A stretch of 16,573 nt of DNA, taken from assembly GCA_026014905.1 (NCBI GenBank), contig JAOZHK010000256.1:1-16573 (forward strand), given 5' to 3'. Positions 6,895 through 13,763 of this stretch are shown one piece after another (position 1 is the first letter of the stretch; each line of letters starts with the position of its first letter). The position numbers and the translations under genes are program-made. This DNA comes from Candidatus Bathyarchaeota archaeon (GTDB lineage Archaea > Thermoproteota > Bathyarchaeia > RBG-16-48-13 > GCA-020355125). The notes beneath the pieces were generated by a model. The model saw nothing but the letters and a program-made list of their open reading frames with translations, made no database searches and was not told the origin of the DNA.

Positions 6895-9666
6895 ATGAAT
6901 CCTTTACGAGAATTACAAAAATACGGCCAATCGGTTTGGCTTGATTATATCCGACGAAGCTTAATCACTACCGGAGAATTGCAACAGTTAATCGATGTGG
7001 ATGGGTTACGAGGGGTCACTAGTAATCCCACAATCTTTCAGAAAGCCATTGCAGGCAGCCAAGATTATGACACCATCATCCTCGATGCGGTCACCAAAGA
7101 TCCGCATATCGAAGCGAATACATTATTTGAGATGTTAGCTATTGAAGACATTCAACTCGCAGCCGATATCCTACGCCCAATCTACGACGAGACCAGCGGA
7201 GTGGATGGATTTGTATCCTTTGAACTATCTCCCCATTTAGCGTACGATACTGAAGGCAGCCTAAAAGAAGCGCATCGACTCTGGAACCTCATCAATCATC
7301 CAAATGTCATGCTCAAAGTACCCGCGACTCCGGAAGGGATCCCGGTGATTGAAACCCTGATCGCTGAATGTATAAACGTGAATGTCACGCTCATGTTTTC
7401 TCTCGAGCATTATGAAGCCGTCGCAGACGCCTATCTCCGTGGGTTAGAACGCTGCCCGACACCCGATAAAGTAGCTAGCGTTGCTTCATTCTTTTTAAGC
7501 CGAATCGATCGGGTGGTTGACCAACAACTCGACGAGATCTCAGCGCCTGAAGCCCCCTCTCTGAAGGGAAAAATTGCTATTGCAAACGCGAAAACAGCCT
7601 ACAAGCGATTTACAGAGAAATTCAGCGGCACTCGATGGAAAGCGTTAGTCGGTCGCGGAGCCCATGTGCAACGCGTGCTTTGGGCGAGTACAAGTACCAA
7701 GAACCCTGACTATTCCGATGTCATATATGTTGAAGAAATCATTGGACCCGATACAGTGAATACCTTACCACCCACGACACTGAATAAGTTTCGCGATCAT
7801 GGACAGGCATTATCCTCGTTAGAGAGCGGGATAGAAGAAGCTGAAGCAGCTCTCAAGCAGTTACGAGAAATCGGCATCGATTTAAACGCGATTACCACGC
7901 AGTTACAGCGCGATGGAGTAACGGCTTTTCTCAACTCATATGAGAAGGTATTAAACACCGTGTCGGAAAAACAGACAGTAATTTTGAAGAAAGAAGTCGA
8001 TGATCGGGTGATAAACCTTGGAGTTTACCAATCAGCTGTCAATAAGCGGTTGAAAGATTGGAAAGACGGCGACTTCCTTCGCAGGTTATGGAACAAAGAT
8101 CCAACACTATGGTTCCCTCATCCAGTTCCTGAAATTACCGATCGATTGGGATGGCTGGATTTACCTGAACTCAGTCATAATACACTTACCGAGTACACAG
8201 CGTTTGCCCAAGAAATCAAGGCAGAAGGTACTCAACACGTTGTGTTATTAGGGATGGGGGGCTCGAGCCTCGCCCCTGAGATGTATCAACAAATCTTTGG
8301 CAATGCCCCTGACTTTCCCGAGCTCATCGTGCTCGATAGCGTCCATCCATCGGCCGTCCTTCAAGTCGAAAACACAATTGATCTCACGAAAACGCTGTTC
8401 ATCGTTGCCAGTAAATCTGGCACCACAACCGAAACTCTCTCCCTCTTCCGGTACTTCTGGCATCGGATCGGTGAAACGGATGGAAATCGCGGACAGCACT
8501 TCATCGCTATTACCGATCCTAATACCCCCCTCGTGGACTTGGCGAAAAAGAGAGGATTTCGTCGAGTTTTTAATGCGCCGCCAGATATTGGAGGGCGGTA
8601 TTCGGCGCTCGCCACCTTTGGGTTAGTTCCCGCGGCACTCATCGGTTTGGACATACATCAATTCCTTGATCGCGCATGGATCATGTCGGAAAATTGTGCA
8701 TTTTGTGTACCGAGTGAAGAGGCATCAGGTCTCGTATTAGGAGCTGCATTGGGCGAATTAGCGCTTCAAGGGCGTGATAAAATTACATTTTTCACGTCCT
8801 CTTCGATTCAAAGTCTACCCGTCTGGATCGAGCAATTAATCGCTGAGAGTACCGGTAAAAACGGAACAGGAATTATTCCGATTGTCAACGAGCCGGTATC
8901 AGCGTCGATCGATTATGGTAATGATCGAGTCTTCGTCTATTTGCAAACGGAAACTGATCGAAGCCAATATGACGAGACAAGCAATATTTTGGAGAAGATG
9001 GGGTATCCCATCATACGTGTGACGCTGAAAGATCCCTTGAACGTAAGTCAAGAAATTTTTTATTGGGAAATCGCCGTCGCGGCAGCGGGCGCGGTGTTAG
9101 GTATTCACCCATTTAATCAACCGAATGTACAGATGGCAAAGGACTTAGCGCGAGAGATGATGGAGAAGACACAAAAAGGCACGATAATCGACTCCTCTGT
9201 GCAAACGGTCGGAATGGATGAACCTCAAATCGTTCAGGAAGCATTAAAACAGTGGATGGCCCAAGTTCGAGATAATGATTATATCGGCATCCAAGCGTAT
9301 ATAGCCCCCACGCCAGAGATTACGGAAATCCTCCAAGCTATGCGCTCAGCGTTTGTATCTCAGCTAAAGGTAGCTACGACCTCGGGATATGGCCCCCGGT
9401 TCCTCCACTCAACGGGTCAACTACATAAAGGTGGCCCCAATTCAGGGCTCTTCCTTCAATTCATCGATGAATCCCCTCAGGATATACAAGTTCCCGAAAC
9501 CACGTTCACCTTCGGAAAACTGATCCAGGCTCAAGCTCTGGGCGATTACCAAGCACTTTCTCAGCTCGGTCGGCGAATTATTCGAATTAACTTAAAAACC
9601 GATGTTAGAGGCAATTTATTGTCACTCATTAAAATGATAAAAAAATTCAATAGAAATGAGGAATAG
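6895..9666 (+). CDS. Bifunctional transaldolase / glucose-6-phosphate isomerase
   Basis: A 923-residue fusion. Residues 1-370 are transaldolase: VTSNPTIF (41-48), the Schiff-base Lys141 in MLKVPATPEG, and a normal C-terminal helix set (RVLWASTSTKNP). After a helical linker (about 305-375), residues 400-923 are glucose-6-phosphate isomerase: GMGGSSLA (453-460), the phosphate loop VASKSGTTTETL (504-515), DIGGRYSAL (564-572), Glu651 in the AESTGK segment, and STGQLHKGG near residue 840 with the conserved His/Lys. Transaldolase moves a dihydroxyacetone unit between sedoheptulose 7-phosphate and glyceraldehyde 3-phosphate; the isomerase turns the resulting fructose 6-phosphate into glucose 6-phosphate. 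The fusion thus feeds carbon straight back to the dehydrogenase encoded in the same cluster. Such fusions are known in several bacterial phyla. ATG 6895 has only a weak GA-rich site ahead. No frameshift is seen at the joint. Confidence 0.94.
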   Translation: MNPLRELQKYGQSVWLDYIRRSLITTGELQQLIDVDGLRGVTSNPTIFQKAIAGSQDYDTIILDAVTKDPHIEANTLFEMLAIEDIQLAADILRPIYDETSGVDGFVSFELSPHLAYDTEGSLKEAHRLWNLINHPNVMLKVPATPEGIPVIETLIAECINVNVTLMFSLEHYEAVADAYLRGLERCPTPDKVASVASFFLSRIDRVVDQQLDEISAPEAPSLKGKIAIANAKTAYKRFTEKFSGTRWKALVGRGAHVQRVLWASTSTKNPDYSDVIYVEEIIGPDTVNTLPPTTLNKFRDHGQALSSLESGIEEAEAALKQLREIGIDLNAITTQLQRDGVTAFLNSYEKVLNTVSEKQTVILKKEVDDRVINLGVYQSAVNKRLKDWKDGDFLRRLWNKDPTLWFPHPVPEITDRLGWLDLPELSHNTLTEYTAFAQEIKAEGTQHVVLLGMGGSSLAPEMYQQIFGNAPDFPELIVLDSVHPSAVLQVENTIDLTKTLFIVASKSGTTTETLSLFRYFWHRIGETDGNRGQHFIAITDPNTPLVDLAKKRGFRRVFNAPPDIGGRYSALATFGLVPAALIGLDIHQFLDRAWIMSENCAFCVPSEEASGLVLGAALGELALQGRDKITFFTSSSIQSLPVWIEQLIAESTGKNGTGIIPIVNEPVSASIDYGNDRVFVYLQTETDRSQYDETSNILEKMGYPIIRVTLKDPLNVSQEIFYWEIAVAAAGAVLGIHPFNQPNVQMAKDLAREMMEKTQKGTIIDSSVQTVGMDEPQIVQEALKQWMAQVRDNDYIGIQAYIAPTPEITEILQAMRSAFVSQLKVATTSGYGPRFLHSTGQLHKGGPNSGLFLQFIDESPQDIQVPETTFTFGKLIQAQALGDYQALSQLGRRIIRINLKTDVRGNLLSLIKMIKKFNRNEE

Positions 9667-9669
9667 AAC

Positions 9670-10581
9670 ATGAAAATAGGTATCATAGGTCTTGGCCGAA
9701 TGGGACGTAATATGACCATTCGACTAATAAAAAACGGACATCAAGTCGTTGGATATGCACGAACCGCAAAATCGGTGGATGCAGCCGTAAAACATGGCGC
9801 TATCGGCGCGTATTCTCTTGAGGAGTTGACGCAAAAACTACATGCGCCGCGACATCTTTGGTTAATGATTCCCGCGGGTGCTCCTGTTGAAAAGACACTT
9901 CACACATTGATCCCACTATTGGAGCCAAATGACGTCATCATTGATGGCGGAAACTCAAACTACAAAGACACTGTTCGAAGAGCAGACATGCTCAAAAAAG
10001 CTGGATTACACTACGTTGACGTTGGAACCAGTGGAGGCGTCTGGGGATTAACCGAAGGGTATAGCATGATGGTCGGAGGCGAAAAGGAGATTGTTAACGG
10101 ATTACGTCCAATCTTAGAGACTCTTGCCCCGGGACCAGACCAAGGATGGGGTCATGTCGGACCGAATGGAGCAGGTCATTTTGTCAAGATGGTGCATAAC
10201 GGCATTGAATATGGATTAATGGAAGCCTACGCTGAAGGCTTTGCATTACTCAAACGGAAGGAAGAGTTTACCTTGGATCTTCATCAGATCGCCGAGATCT
10301 GGCGATACGGTAGTGTTGTGCGATCATGGCTACTCGATCTAACTGCACGAGCTTTAGCGGAAGACACCGACCTTTCATCCATTGAACCGTACGTGTCGGA
10401 TTCAGGTGAAGGACGATGGACAGTGTTTGAGGCCATCGATAAAGATCTGTCAGCACCAGTGATTACACTAGCTCTCCTCCAACGCTTTCGATCCCGAGAT
10501 CGTGAATCATTCTCCGATCGATTGCTAGCTGTTATGAGACAGCAATTTGGAGGCCACGCCGTCAAAAGCAAGGAAGACTAA
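9670..10581 (+). CDS. gnd: 6-phosphogluconate dehydrogenase, short (about 300-residue) type
   Basis: A 303-residue decarboxylating 6-phosphogluconate dehydrogenase of the short, bacterial GndA/YqeC-like type rather than the 470-residue form. It oxidises 6-phosphogluconate to ribulose 5-phosphate and CO2. The N-terminal Rossmann motif is GLGRMG (7-12), followed after the second strand by YARTAK (29-34); Arg-Thr there, instead of an acidic residue, suggests NADP+ use (inference). The family signature IIDGGNS (90-96), the substrate loop DVGTSGGVWG (117-126), and the catalytic Lys173 with Asn177 and Glu180 in KMVHNGIEYG are all present. GAGGAA just ahead of ATG 9670 and a 3-base gap from the fusion gene show tight coupling. 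The zwf start lies one base after its stop. Confidence 0.95.
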   Translation: MKIGIIGLGRMGRNMTIRLIKNGHQVVGYARTAKSVDAAVKHGAIGAYSLEELTQKLHAPRHLWLMIPAGAPVEKTLHTLIPLLEPNDVIIDGGNSNYKDTVRRADMLKKAGLHYVDVGTSGGVWGLTEGYSMMVGGEKEIVNGLRPILETLAPGPDQGWGHVGPNGAGHFVKMVHNGIEYGLMEAYAEGFALLKRKEEFTLDLHQIAEIWRYGSVVRSWLLDLTARALAEDTDLSSIEPYVSDSGEGRWTVFEAIDKDLSAPVITLALLQRFRSRDRESFSDRLLAVMRQQFGGHAVKSKED

Positions 10582-10582
10582 G

Positions 10583-12040
10583 ATGTCGACACCTGATCTC
10601 GAGCCAACGCTCTTCATCATTTTTGGTGCTACCGGCGATCTCACGAAACGAAAACTATTACCCGCATTATACAATATATTTTCACACGGCGAAAGACGAG
10701 ACAACAGCGTTATTTTAGGAGTCGCACGGCGACCCTTAAGCGAAGAAGACTTCCGGAATCAAGCTCGATCAAGTCTAGAAGCTAATGGCGTATCCGATGA
10801 TCACTATACGTCATGGTGCGAGCAATCGCTCTACTATCAGTCCATTCATGGAGGGACTGCCCATGATTATGAAGTATTAACGAAGCGTATCTTAGGCTTG
10901 GAACAAAAACATGAGCTACCAGGAAACCGCGTATTTAACTTAGCCCTACCCCCTGCTGCCCTGTCCAAAACTCTTGCAAGCCTTGGGCAACAGTGTTTAA
11001 ACACGAGTTCCGGATGGACACGCCTTGTTTTGGAAAAACCATTTGGTCACGACCTCAAATCCGCGAAAAACCTGAATCAACTTGTTCACCGATACTATGA
11101 CGAGACTCAAATTTATCGTATTGACCACTATCTTGGCAAAGAAACCGTTCAAAACCTACTCATTTTCCGATTTGCCAACGCGTTTTTTGAGCACTTATGG
11201 AATCGGGAACACATAGAAAGCGTCGAGTTAACAGTAGCTGAAACCGTAGGAATCGAAGGACGAAGCTATTATGATCAAACAGGCGCTCTCCGAGACATGG
11301 TGCAAAACCACCTCACCCAGCTCCTGACATTAATAGCCATGGAATCCCCTGCCTCGTTCCAAGCCTCCGATATCCGAAATGAAAAAGTGAAAGTCCTCCG
11401 ACAAACTTTACCCATTCAGACTCAGGATGTGATCTTTGGGCAGTATTCAGAAGGAGACATTGATGGACAAAGAGTGAACGACTACCAAAATGAATCAGGT
11501 GTTTCCTCGAACTCGACAACCGAGACCTTTGTCAGCGTTAAACTTGAAATCGCGAATTGGAGATGGAAAGGAGTCCCGTTTTACCTTCGCACAGGAAAAC
11601 GTCTCCCACGCAAAATAACTCAGATCATCGTGAATTTTCATTGCGCTCCAGTGTCTCTTTTCGAACCTCTCAACTCATCATGTCCAATTGAGCCCAATGC
11701 CATCATAATTACCCTGCAACCCAACGAAGGTTTTGATCTCCAATTTCAAGTCAAAACAATTGGTCAACCGATAACTCTGTCGACTCAGCGTCTCCACTTT
11801 CGATATGCTGAGACATTCGGCGAACTTCCTGACGCGTATGAAACCTTACTTCAATCTGTGATATTAGGCGATCAAACCCTTTTTGTTCGTTATGATGAAG
11901 TGGAAACAGCCTGGCAAATCTATGATCAACTTATCACAATCAAGAATCCACTTCACACTTATCCAGCAGGTACCTGGGGACCCGTCGAGGCGAGACGGTA
12001 TTATTCTCCAACATACTCAAAGACTATCAGCGATGCGTAG
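10583..12040 (+). CDS. zwf: Glucose-6-phosphate 1-dehydrogenase
   Basis: A 485-residue glucose-6-phosphate dehydrogenase of the standard bacterial/eukaryotic family. It makes 6-phosphoglucono-lactone and NADPH. Motifs: the coenzyme loop FGATGDLTKRKLLPALY (14-30), EKPFG (151-155), the catalytic RIDHYLGKE (179-187) with its two His-region residues, DQTGALRDMVQNH (231-243), and the sugar-binding YLRTGKRLPRK further on. I chose ATG 10583 over an in-frame ATG at 10547 because AAGGAA lies at the right distance and the longer form would overlap gnd by 35 bases with non-family residues. Most archaea lack this enzyme; haloarchaea use an unrelated one. No 6-phosphogluconolactonase gene is nearby, so that step is spontaneous or encoded elsewhere. 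Confidence 0.96.
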   Translation: MSTPDLEPTLFIIFGATGDLTKRKLLPALYNIFSHGERRDNSVILGVARRPLSEEDFRNQARSSLEANGVSDDHYTSWCEQSLYYQSIHGGTAHDYEVLTKRILGLEQKHELPGNRVFNLALPPAALSKTLASLGQQCLNTSSGWTRLVLEKPFGHDLKSAKNLNQLVHRYYDETQIYRIDHYLGKETVQNLLIFRFANAFFEHLWNREHIESVELTVAETVGIEGRSYYDQTGALRDMVQNHLTQLLTLIAMESPASFQASDIRNEKVKVLRQTLPIQTQDVIFGQYSEGDIDGQRVNDYQNESGVSSNSTTETFVSVKLEIANWRWKGVPFYLRTGKRLPRKITQIIVNFHCAPVSLFEPLNSSCPIEPNAIIITLQPNEGFDLQFQVKTIGQPITLSTQRLHFRYAETFGELPDAYETLLQSVILGDQTLFVRYDEVETAWQIYDQLITIKNPLHTYPAGTWGPVEARRYYSPTYSKTISDA

Positions 12041-12101
12041 ATAGCATGAAGGTCACAAACCTATTATGATTCCAAGGTATTGAGGTAGGGAGGTGAGTCA
12101 A

Positions 12102-12497
12102 GTGGTGGAAATTTTAAAAAAAGAAGTTGCGATGGATTTTGAGACAGCAGTCAGACATGTGGAAAATGCCATTACGAGTGCCGATATGAGTGTCCTGTTG
12201 ACAAAATCGATTGATGAAATCCTAAGAAAAAAATTAGGGTTAAATGAGTACCCTCGTTACACTATGATCCTTGCATGTGCTCCACACCTTGCGAAGATGG
12301 CGCTTGATGTCTCAATGGACATTGGAAACTTGTTCCCGTGTAGCTTTGTGGTTTATGAAGAGAATGGAAAGGTTATGGTTTCACACCTTTCGATCATGAA
12401 AGTCGCTGTTGAAGCTGGTCTCGCCCCAGCTCAAGTTATGGAATCAGTGATCCAACAAACTAGTGACGCGGTTCATGTGGCATGGATCAAGATTTAA
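12102..12497 (+). CDS. DUF302-family protein
   Basis: A protein of about 131 residues with the DUF302 pattern: an N-terminal 'ETAVRHVENAI' helix, then RYTMILACAPHLAKMAL, then GNLFPCSFVVYEENGKVMVSHLS, where 'LPC.v.vye' is the family's most constant text. The family's role is unknown. A full-match site GGAGGTGA (12089-12096) lies ahead of adjacent GTG codons at 12102 and 12105; I use 12102, and a GTG at 12093 inside the ribosome site is unlikely. The gap to zwf is about 60 bases with no clear terminator, so it may end the pentose phosphate operon. Its last codons (AAG ATT TAA plus C) form the left copy of a direct repeat around an inverted-repeat element. Confidence 0.8.
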   Translation: MVEILKKEVAMDFETAVRHVENAITSADMSVLLTKSIDEILRKKLGLNEYPRYTMILACAPHLAKMALDVSMDIGNLFPCSFVVYEENGKVMVSHLSIMKVAVEAGLAPAQVMESVIQQTSDAVHVAWIKI

Positions 12498-12498
12498 C
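12489..12498 (+). repeat. Left copy of a 10-bp direct repeat
   Basis: AAGATTTAAC, which includes the DUF302 stop codon. An identical copy lies at 12799-12808. The two flank the inverted-repeat element, as a target-site duplication would. Confidence 0.5.
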
Positions 12499-12575
12499 CC
12501 CAAACCCAAACCCATGAGTACTAGGTTAAAACATGATTGTCAGTCGGCAATAGCCAGTTAATTTTGTTTAACTTT

Positions 12576-12584
12576 CGCGCGCGC
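12576..12584. repeat. Alternating CG tract
   Basis: CGCGCGCGC in the left part of the MITE-like element, after a T-rich stretch. Confidence 0.6.
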
Positions 12585-12740
12585 TATCAATTTAACTTGC
12601 TTTTCTCTGTTGCATAACCCGTTTTGCTCGCCACATACGATACTTTAAACAGCAAATGTAATAGATGCGTTGGATTGTGAGCCAAATGCTGGATAATACA
12701 GACATATATTAACCCTTCAAGAATAGCCCAACAAATTTTT

Positions 12741-12752
12741 CGCGCGCGCGCG
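12741..12752. repeat. Alternating CG tract
   Basis: Six CG units, the longest in the window, after five T in the right part of the MITE-like element. Confidence 0.6.
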
Positions 12753-12798
12753 AGTAGAGCTAACAAGCCCTAGTGATTTAGGTTTTGGGTTCGGGATT

Positions 12799-12808
12799 AA
12801 GATTTAAC
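12799..12808 (+). repeat. Right copy of a 10-bp direct repeat
   Basis: AAGATTTAAC, identical to 12489-12498 and directly after the right inverted repeat arm. Confidence 0.5.
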
Positions 12809-12845
12809 GAAGTACATACACGGCGTAAAACGTGAACCCATGCAT

Positions 12846-12857
12846 ACGCGCACGCGT
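12846..12857. repeat. GC-rich alternating purine-pyrimidine tract
   Basis: ACGCGCACGCGT, outside the right end of the element. Exact reverse complement of 2335-2346. Confidence 0.6.
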
Positions 12858-12875
12858 GTGTAAAAATAGATCGGA

Positions 12876-12887
12876 TTTTTCTTTTTT
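12876..12887 (+). terminator. T-rich terminator candidate
   Basis: TTTTTCTTTTTT with no hairpin. It may be the archaeal-type stop for transcription running through from the pentose phosphate operon. Confidence 0.4.
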
Positions 12888-13000
12888 AATGTTCTATTTT
12901 CCGTAGGCTACGTGGTACTTCATGAGAATATGTTGAGCTGCTGTATAACTGCTGATTATAACGAAAGGAACAAATAAAATTCGCGTAATATAATAGTATC

Positions 13001-13642
13001 ATGCGAGCGGACATTGACGAACGGATTGATAAAAGCCACTTCCGAGTTGCTATTTTCGGATCAGCACGACTCACTAAAGACTCCCCCGTTTACCAATCAA
13101 TCTTTGAATTAGCGAAAATGATCTCAGAAGAGGGTATGGACCTTGTTACCGGAGGCGGTCCAGGACTCATGAATGCAGCCAGTGAAGGCCATCATGCTGG
13201 TCGAATGACCAAAGAAGTGCATTCAATTGGATTGAAGATTCATTTACCACGTGAAGAGCGAGAAGCTCATCACCTCGATATTAAAACAGAATTCAACCAC
13301 TTTTCTAATCGCCTCGATACCTTCATGAGATATTCAAATGCTGTCATTGTAGCTTCTGGAGGCGTTGGCACCCTCCTTGAATTATTTTATACGTGGCAAC
13401 TCATGCAAGTCCAGCATACTTGTCATATTCCGATCATTCTGTTAGGACAGATGTGGAAGGATCTTGTGCACTGGATTAAACAGTGGCCTCTGAAAAATGA
13501 ACTTTTAGATCAGAACGATGTGGAATTACTCTATCTAGCTAGTGATTACCATGAAGCTTTCCACATCATTTTAGAAGCGTATAAGAGTTATCAGCGCAGC
13601 GATGAGGCTTTCTGCCTTAATTATCAAAAATATAAGATATAA
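13001..13642 (+). CDS. LOG-family (lysine decarboxylase-like) nucleotide-binding protein
   Basis: A 213-residue Rossmann-like protein of the LOG / TIGR00730 superfamily. Seen: VAIFGSARL near the N-terminus, GGGPGLMNAASEGHHAG (51-67), which binds the nucleotide phosphate, and SGGVGTLLELFY (119-130), the family's PGGxGTxxE motif with Ser for Pro and the catalytic Glu127 kept. Known members release the base from nucleoside 5'-monophosphates or act on related nucleotides. The usual Arg-Lys pair ahead of the second motif reads Arg104-Leu here, so the activity may differ. There is no Shine-Dalgarno before ATG 13001 and a TATA-like site lies 25 bases upstream, so a leaderless transcript is likely. 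It stands alone between non-coding regions. The old 'lysine decarboxylase' label should not be taken as function. Confidence 0.85.
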   Translation: MRADIDERIDKSHFRVAIFGSARLTKDSPVYQSIFELAKMISEEGMDLVTGGGPGLMNAASEGHHAGRMTKEVHSIGLKIHLPREEREAHHLDIKTEFNHFSNRLDTFMRYSNAVIVASGGVGTLLELFYTWQLMQVQHTCHIPIILLGQMWKDLVHWIKQWPLKNELLDQNDVELLYLASDYHEAFHIILEAYKSYQRSDEAFCLNYQKYKI

Positions 13643-13732
13643 GTTCTCGACTGCATGCTAATTATGCGTTTATTTAGGTCCTTGACGGAGCATTTCTGCA
13701 GCATTGATCTCGTTAAGTGATGTGGAGAAACG

Positions 13733-13740
13733 TTTATAAG
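13733..13740 (+). promoter_or_regulatory. TATA box of the regulator operon
   Basis: TTTATAAG, close to the archaeal consensus, centred about 27 bases before ATG 13764. Transcription should start at or near the ATG, so the message is probably leaderless; no Shine-Dalgarno is present. Confidence 0.65.
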
Positions 13741-13743
13741 GAA

Positions 13744-13761
13744 TGACATATGTCATATGAC
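13744..13761. promoter_or_regulatory. Overlapping palindromic operator
   Basis: TGACATATGTCA (13744-13755) is a perfect 12-bp palindrome, and GTCATATGAC (13752-13761) is a second perfect palindrome that overlaps it by four bases. Both lie between the TATA box and the start codon, so a protein bound there would block polymerase. The regulator encoded just downstream is the obvious candidate for autorepression (inference). Confidence 0.6.
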
Positions 13762-13763
13762 CT

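Larger units (their letters stand above)
12499..12798. mobile_element. MITE-like non-coding element with terminal inverted repeats
   Basis: About 300 bp without a gene. The left end (to 12525) carries CCCAAACCCAAACCC and ends in CTAGG. The right end (12769-12798) reads, in reverse complement, AATCCCGAACCCAAAACC with CTAGG at the same distance. When 12496-12525 is paired with the complement of 12769-12798, about 20 of 30 positions match without gaps. Identical 10-bp direct repeats lie on either side. Inside are two alternating CG tracts (12576-12584, 12741-12752) and A/T-rich DNA. This fits a non-autonomous transposon remnant. A structured RNA whose two ends pair is the main alternative. No transposase is in the window. 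Confidence 0.45.
12809..13000. other. Non-coding region between the element and the LOG-family gene
   Basis: I see no gene here. It holds a GC-rich alternating tract (ACGCGCACGCGT, 12846-12857), a T-rich stretch (12876-12887) that could end plus-strand transcription, and A/T-rich DNA before 13001. AAATAAAATT at about 12971-12980 lies some 25 bases ahead of the next ATG and could be its TATA box. Confidence 0.45.

Noticed and set aside
8297..8626. Frames of about 100 codons on both strands inside the isomerase half of the fusion
   Set aside because: They are shadows of a full-length enzyme with intact motifs in the main frame.
10547..10582. Longer start for glucose-6-phosphate dehydrogenase
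   Set aside because: It would overlap gnd by 35 bases and add Lys/Ala residues absent from the family; ATG 10583 has its own AAGGAA site.
12496..12800. SRP RNA, because the ends of the region can pair
   Set aside because: The GGAA-type loop and AGCA/GGAG elements of helix 8 are not seen, and the middle is A/T-rich with CG tracts.
12781..12800. tRNA T-arm, from GGGTTCGGGATT
   Set aside because: The flanks do not pair as a T stem and no acceptor, D or anticodon arm is present.
12489..12857. CRISPR array, from repeated short motifs
   Set aside because: There are no repeats of 25-37 bases with regular spacing; the repeated items are an inverted pair, a 10-bp direct pair and simple CG tracts.
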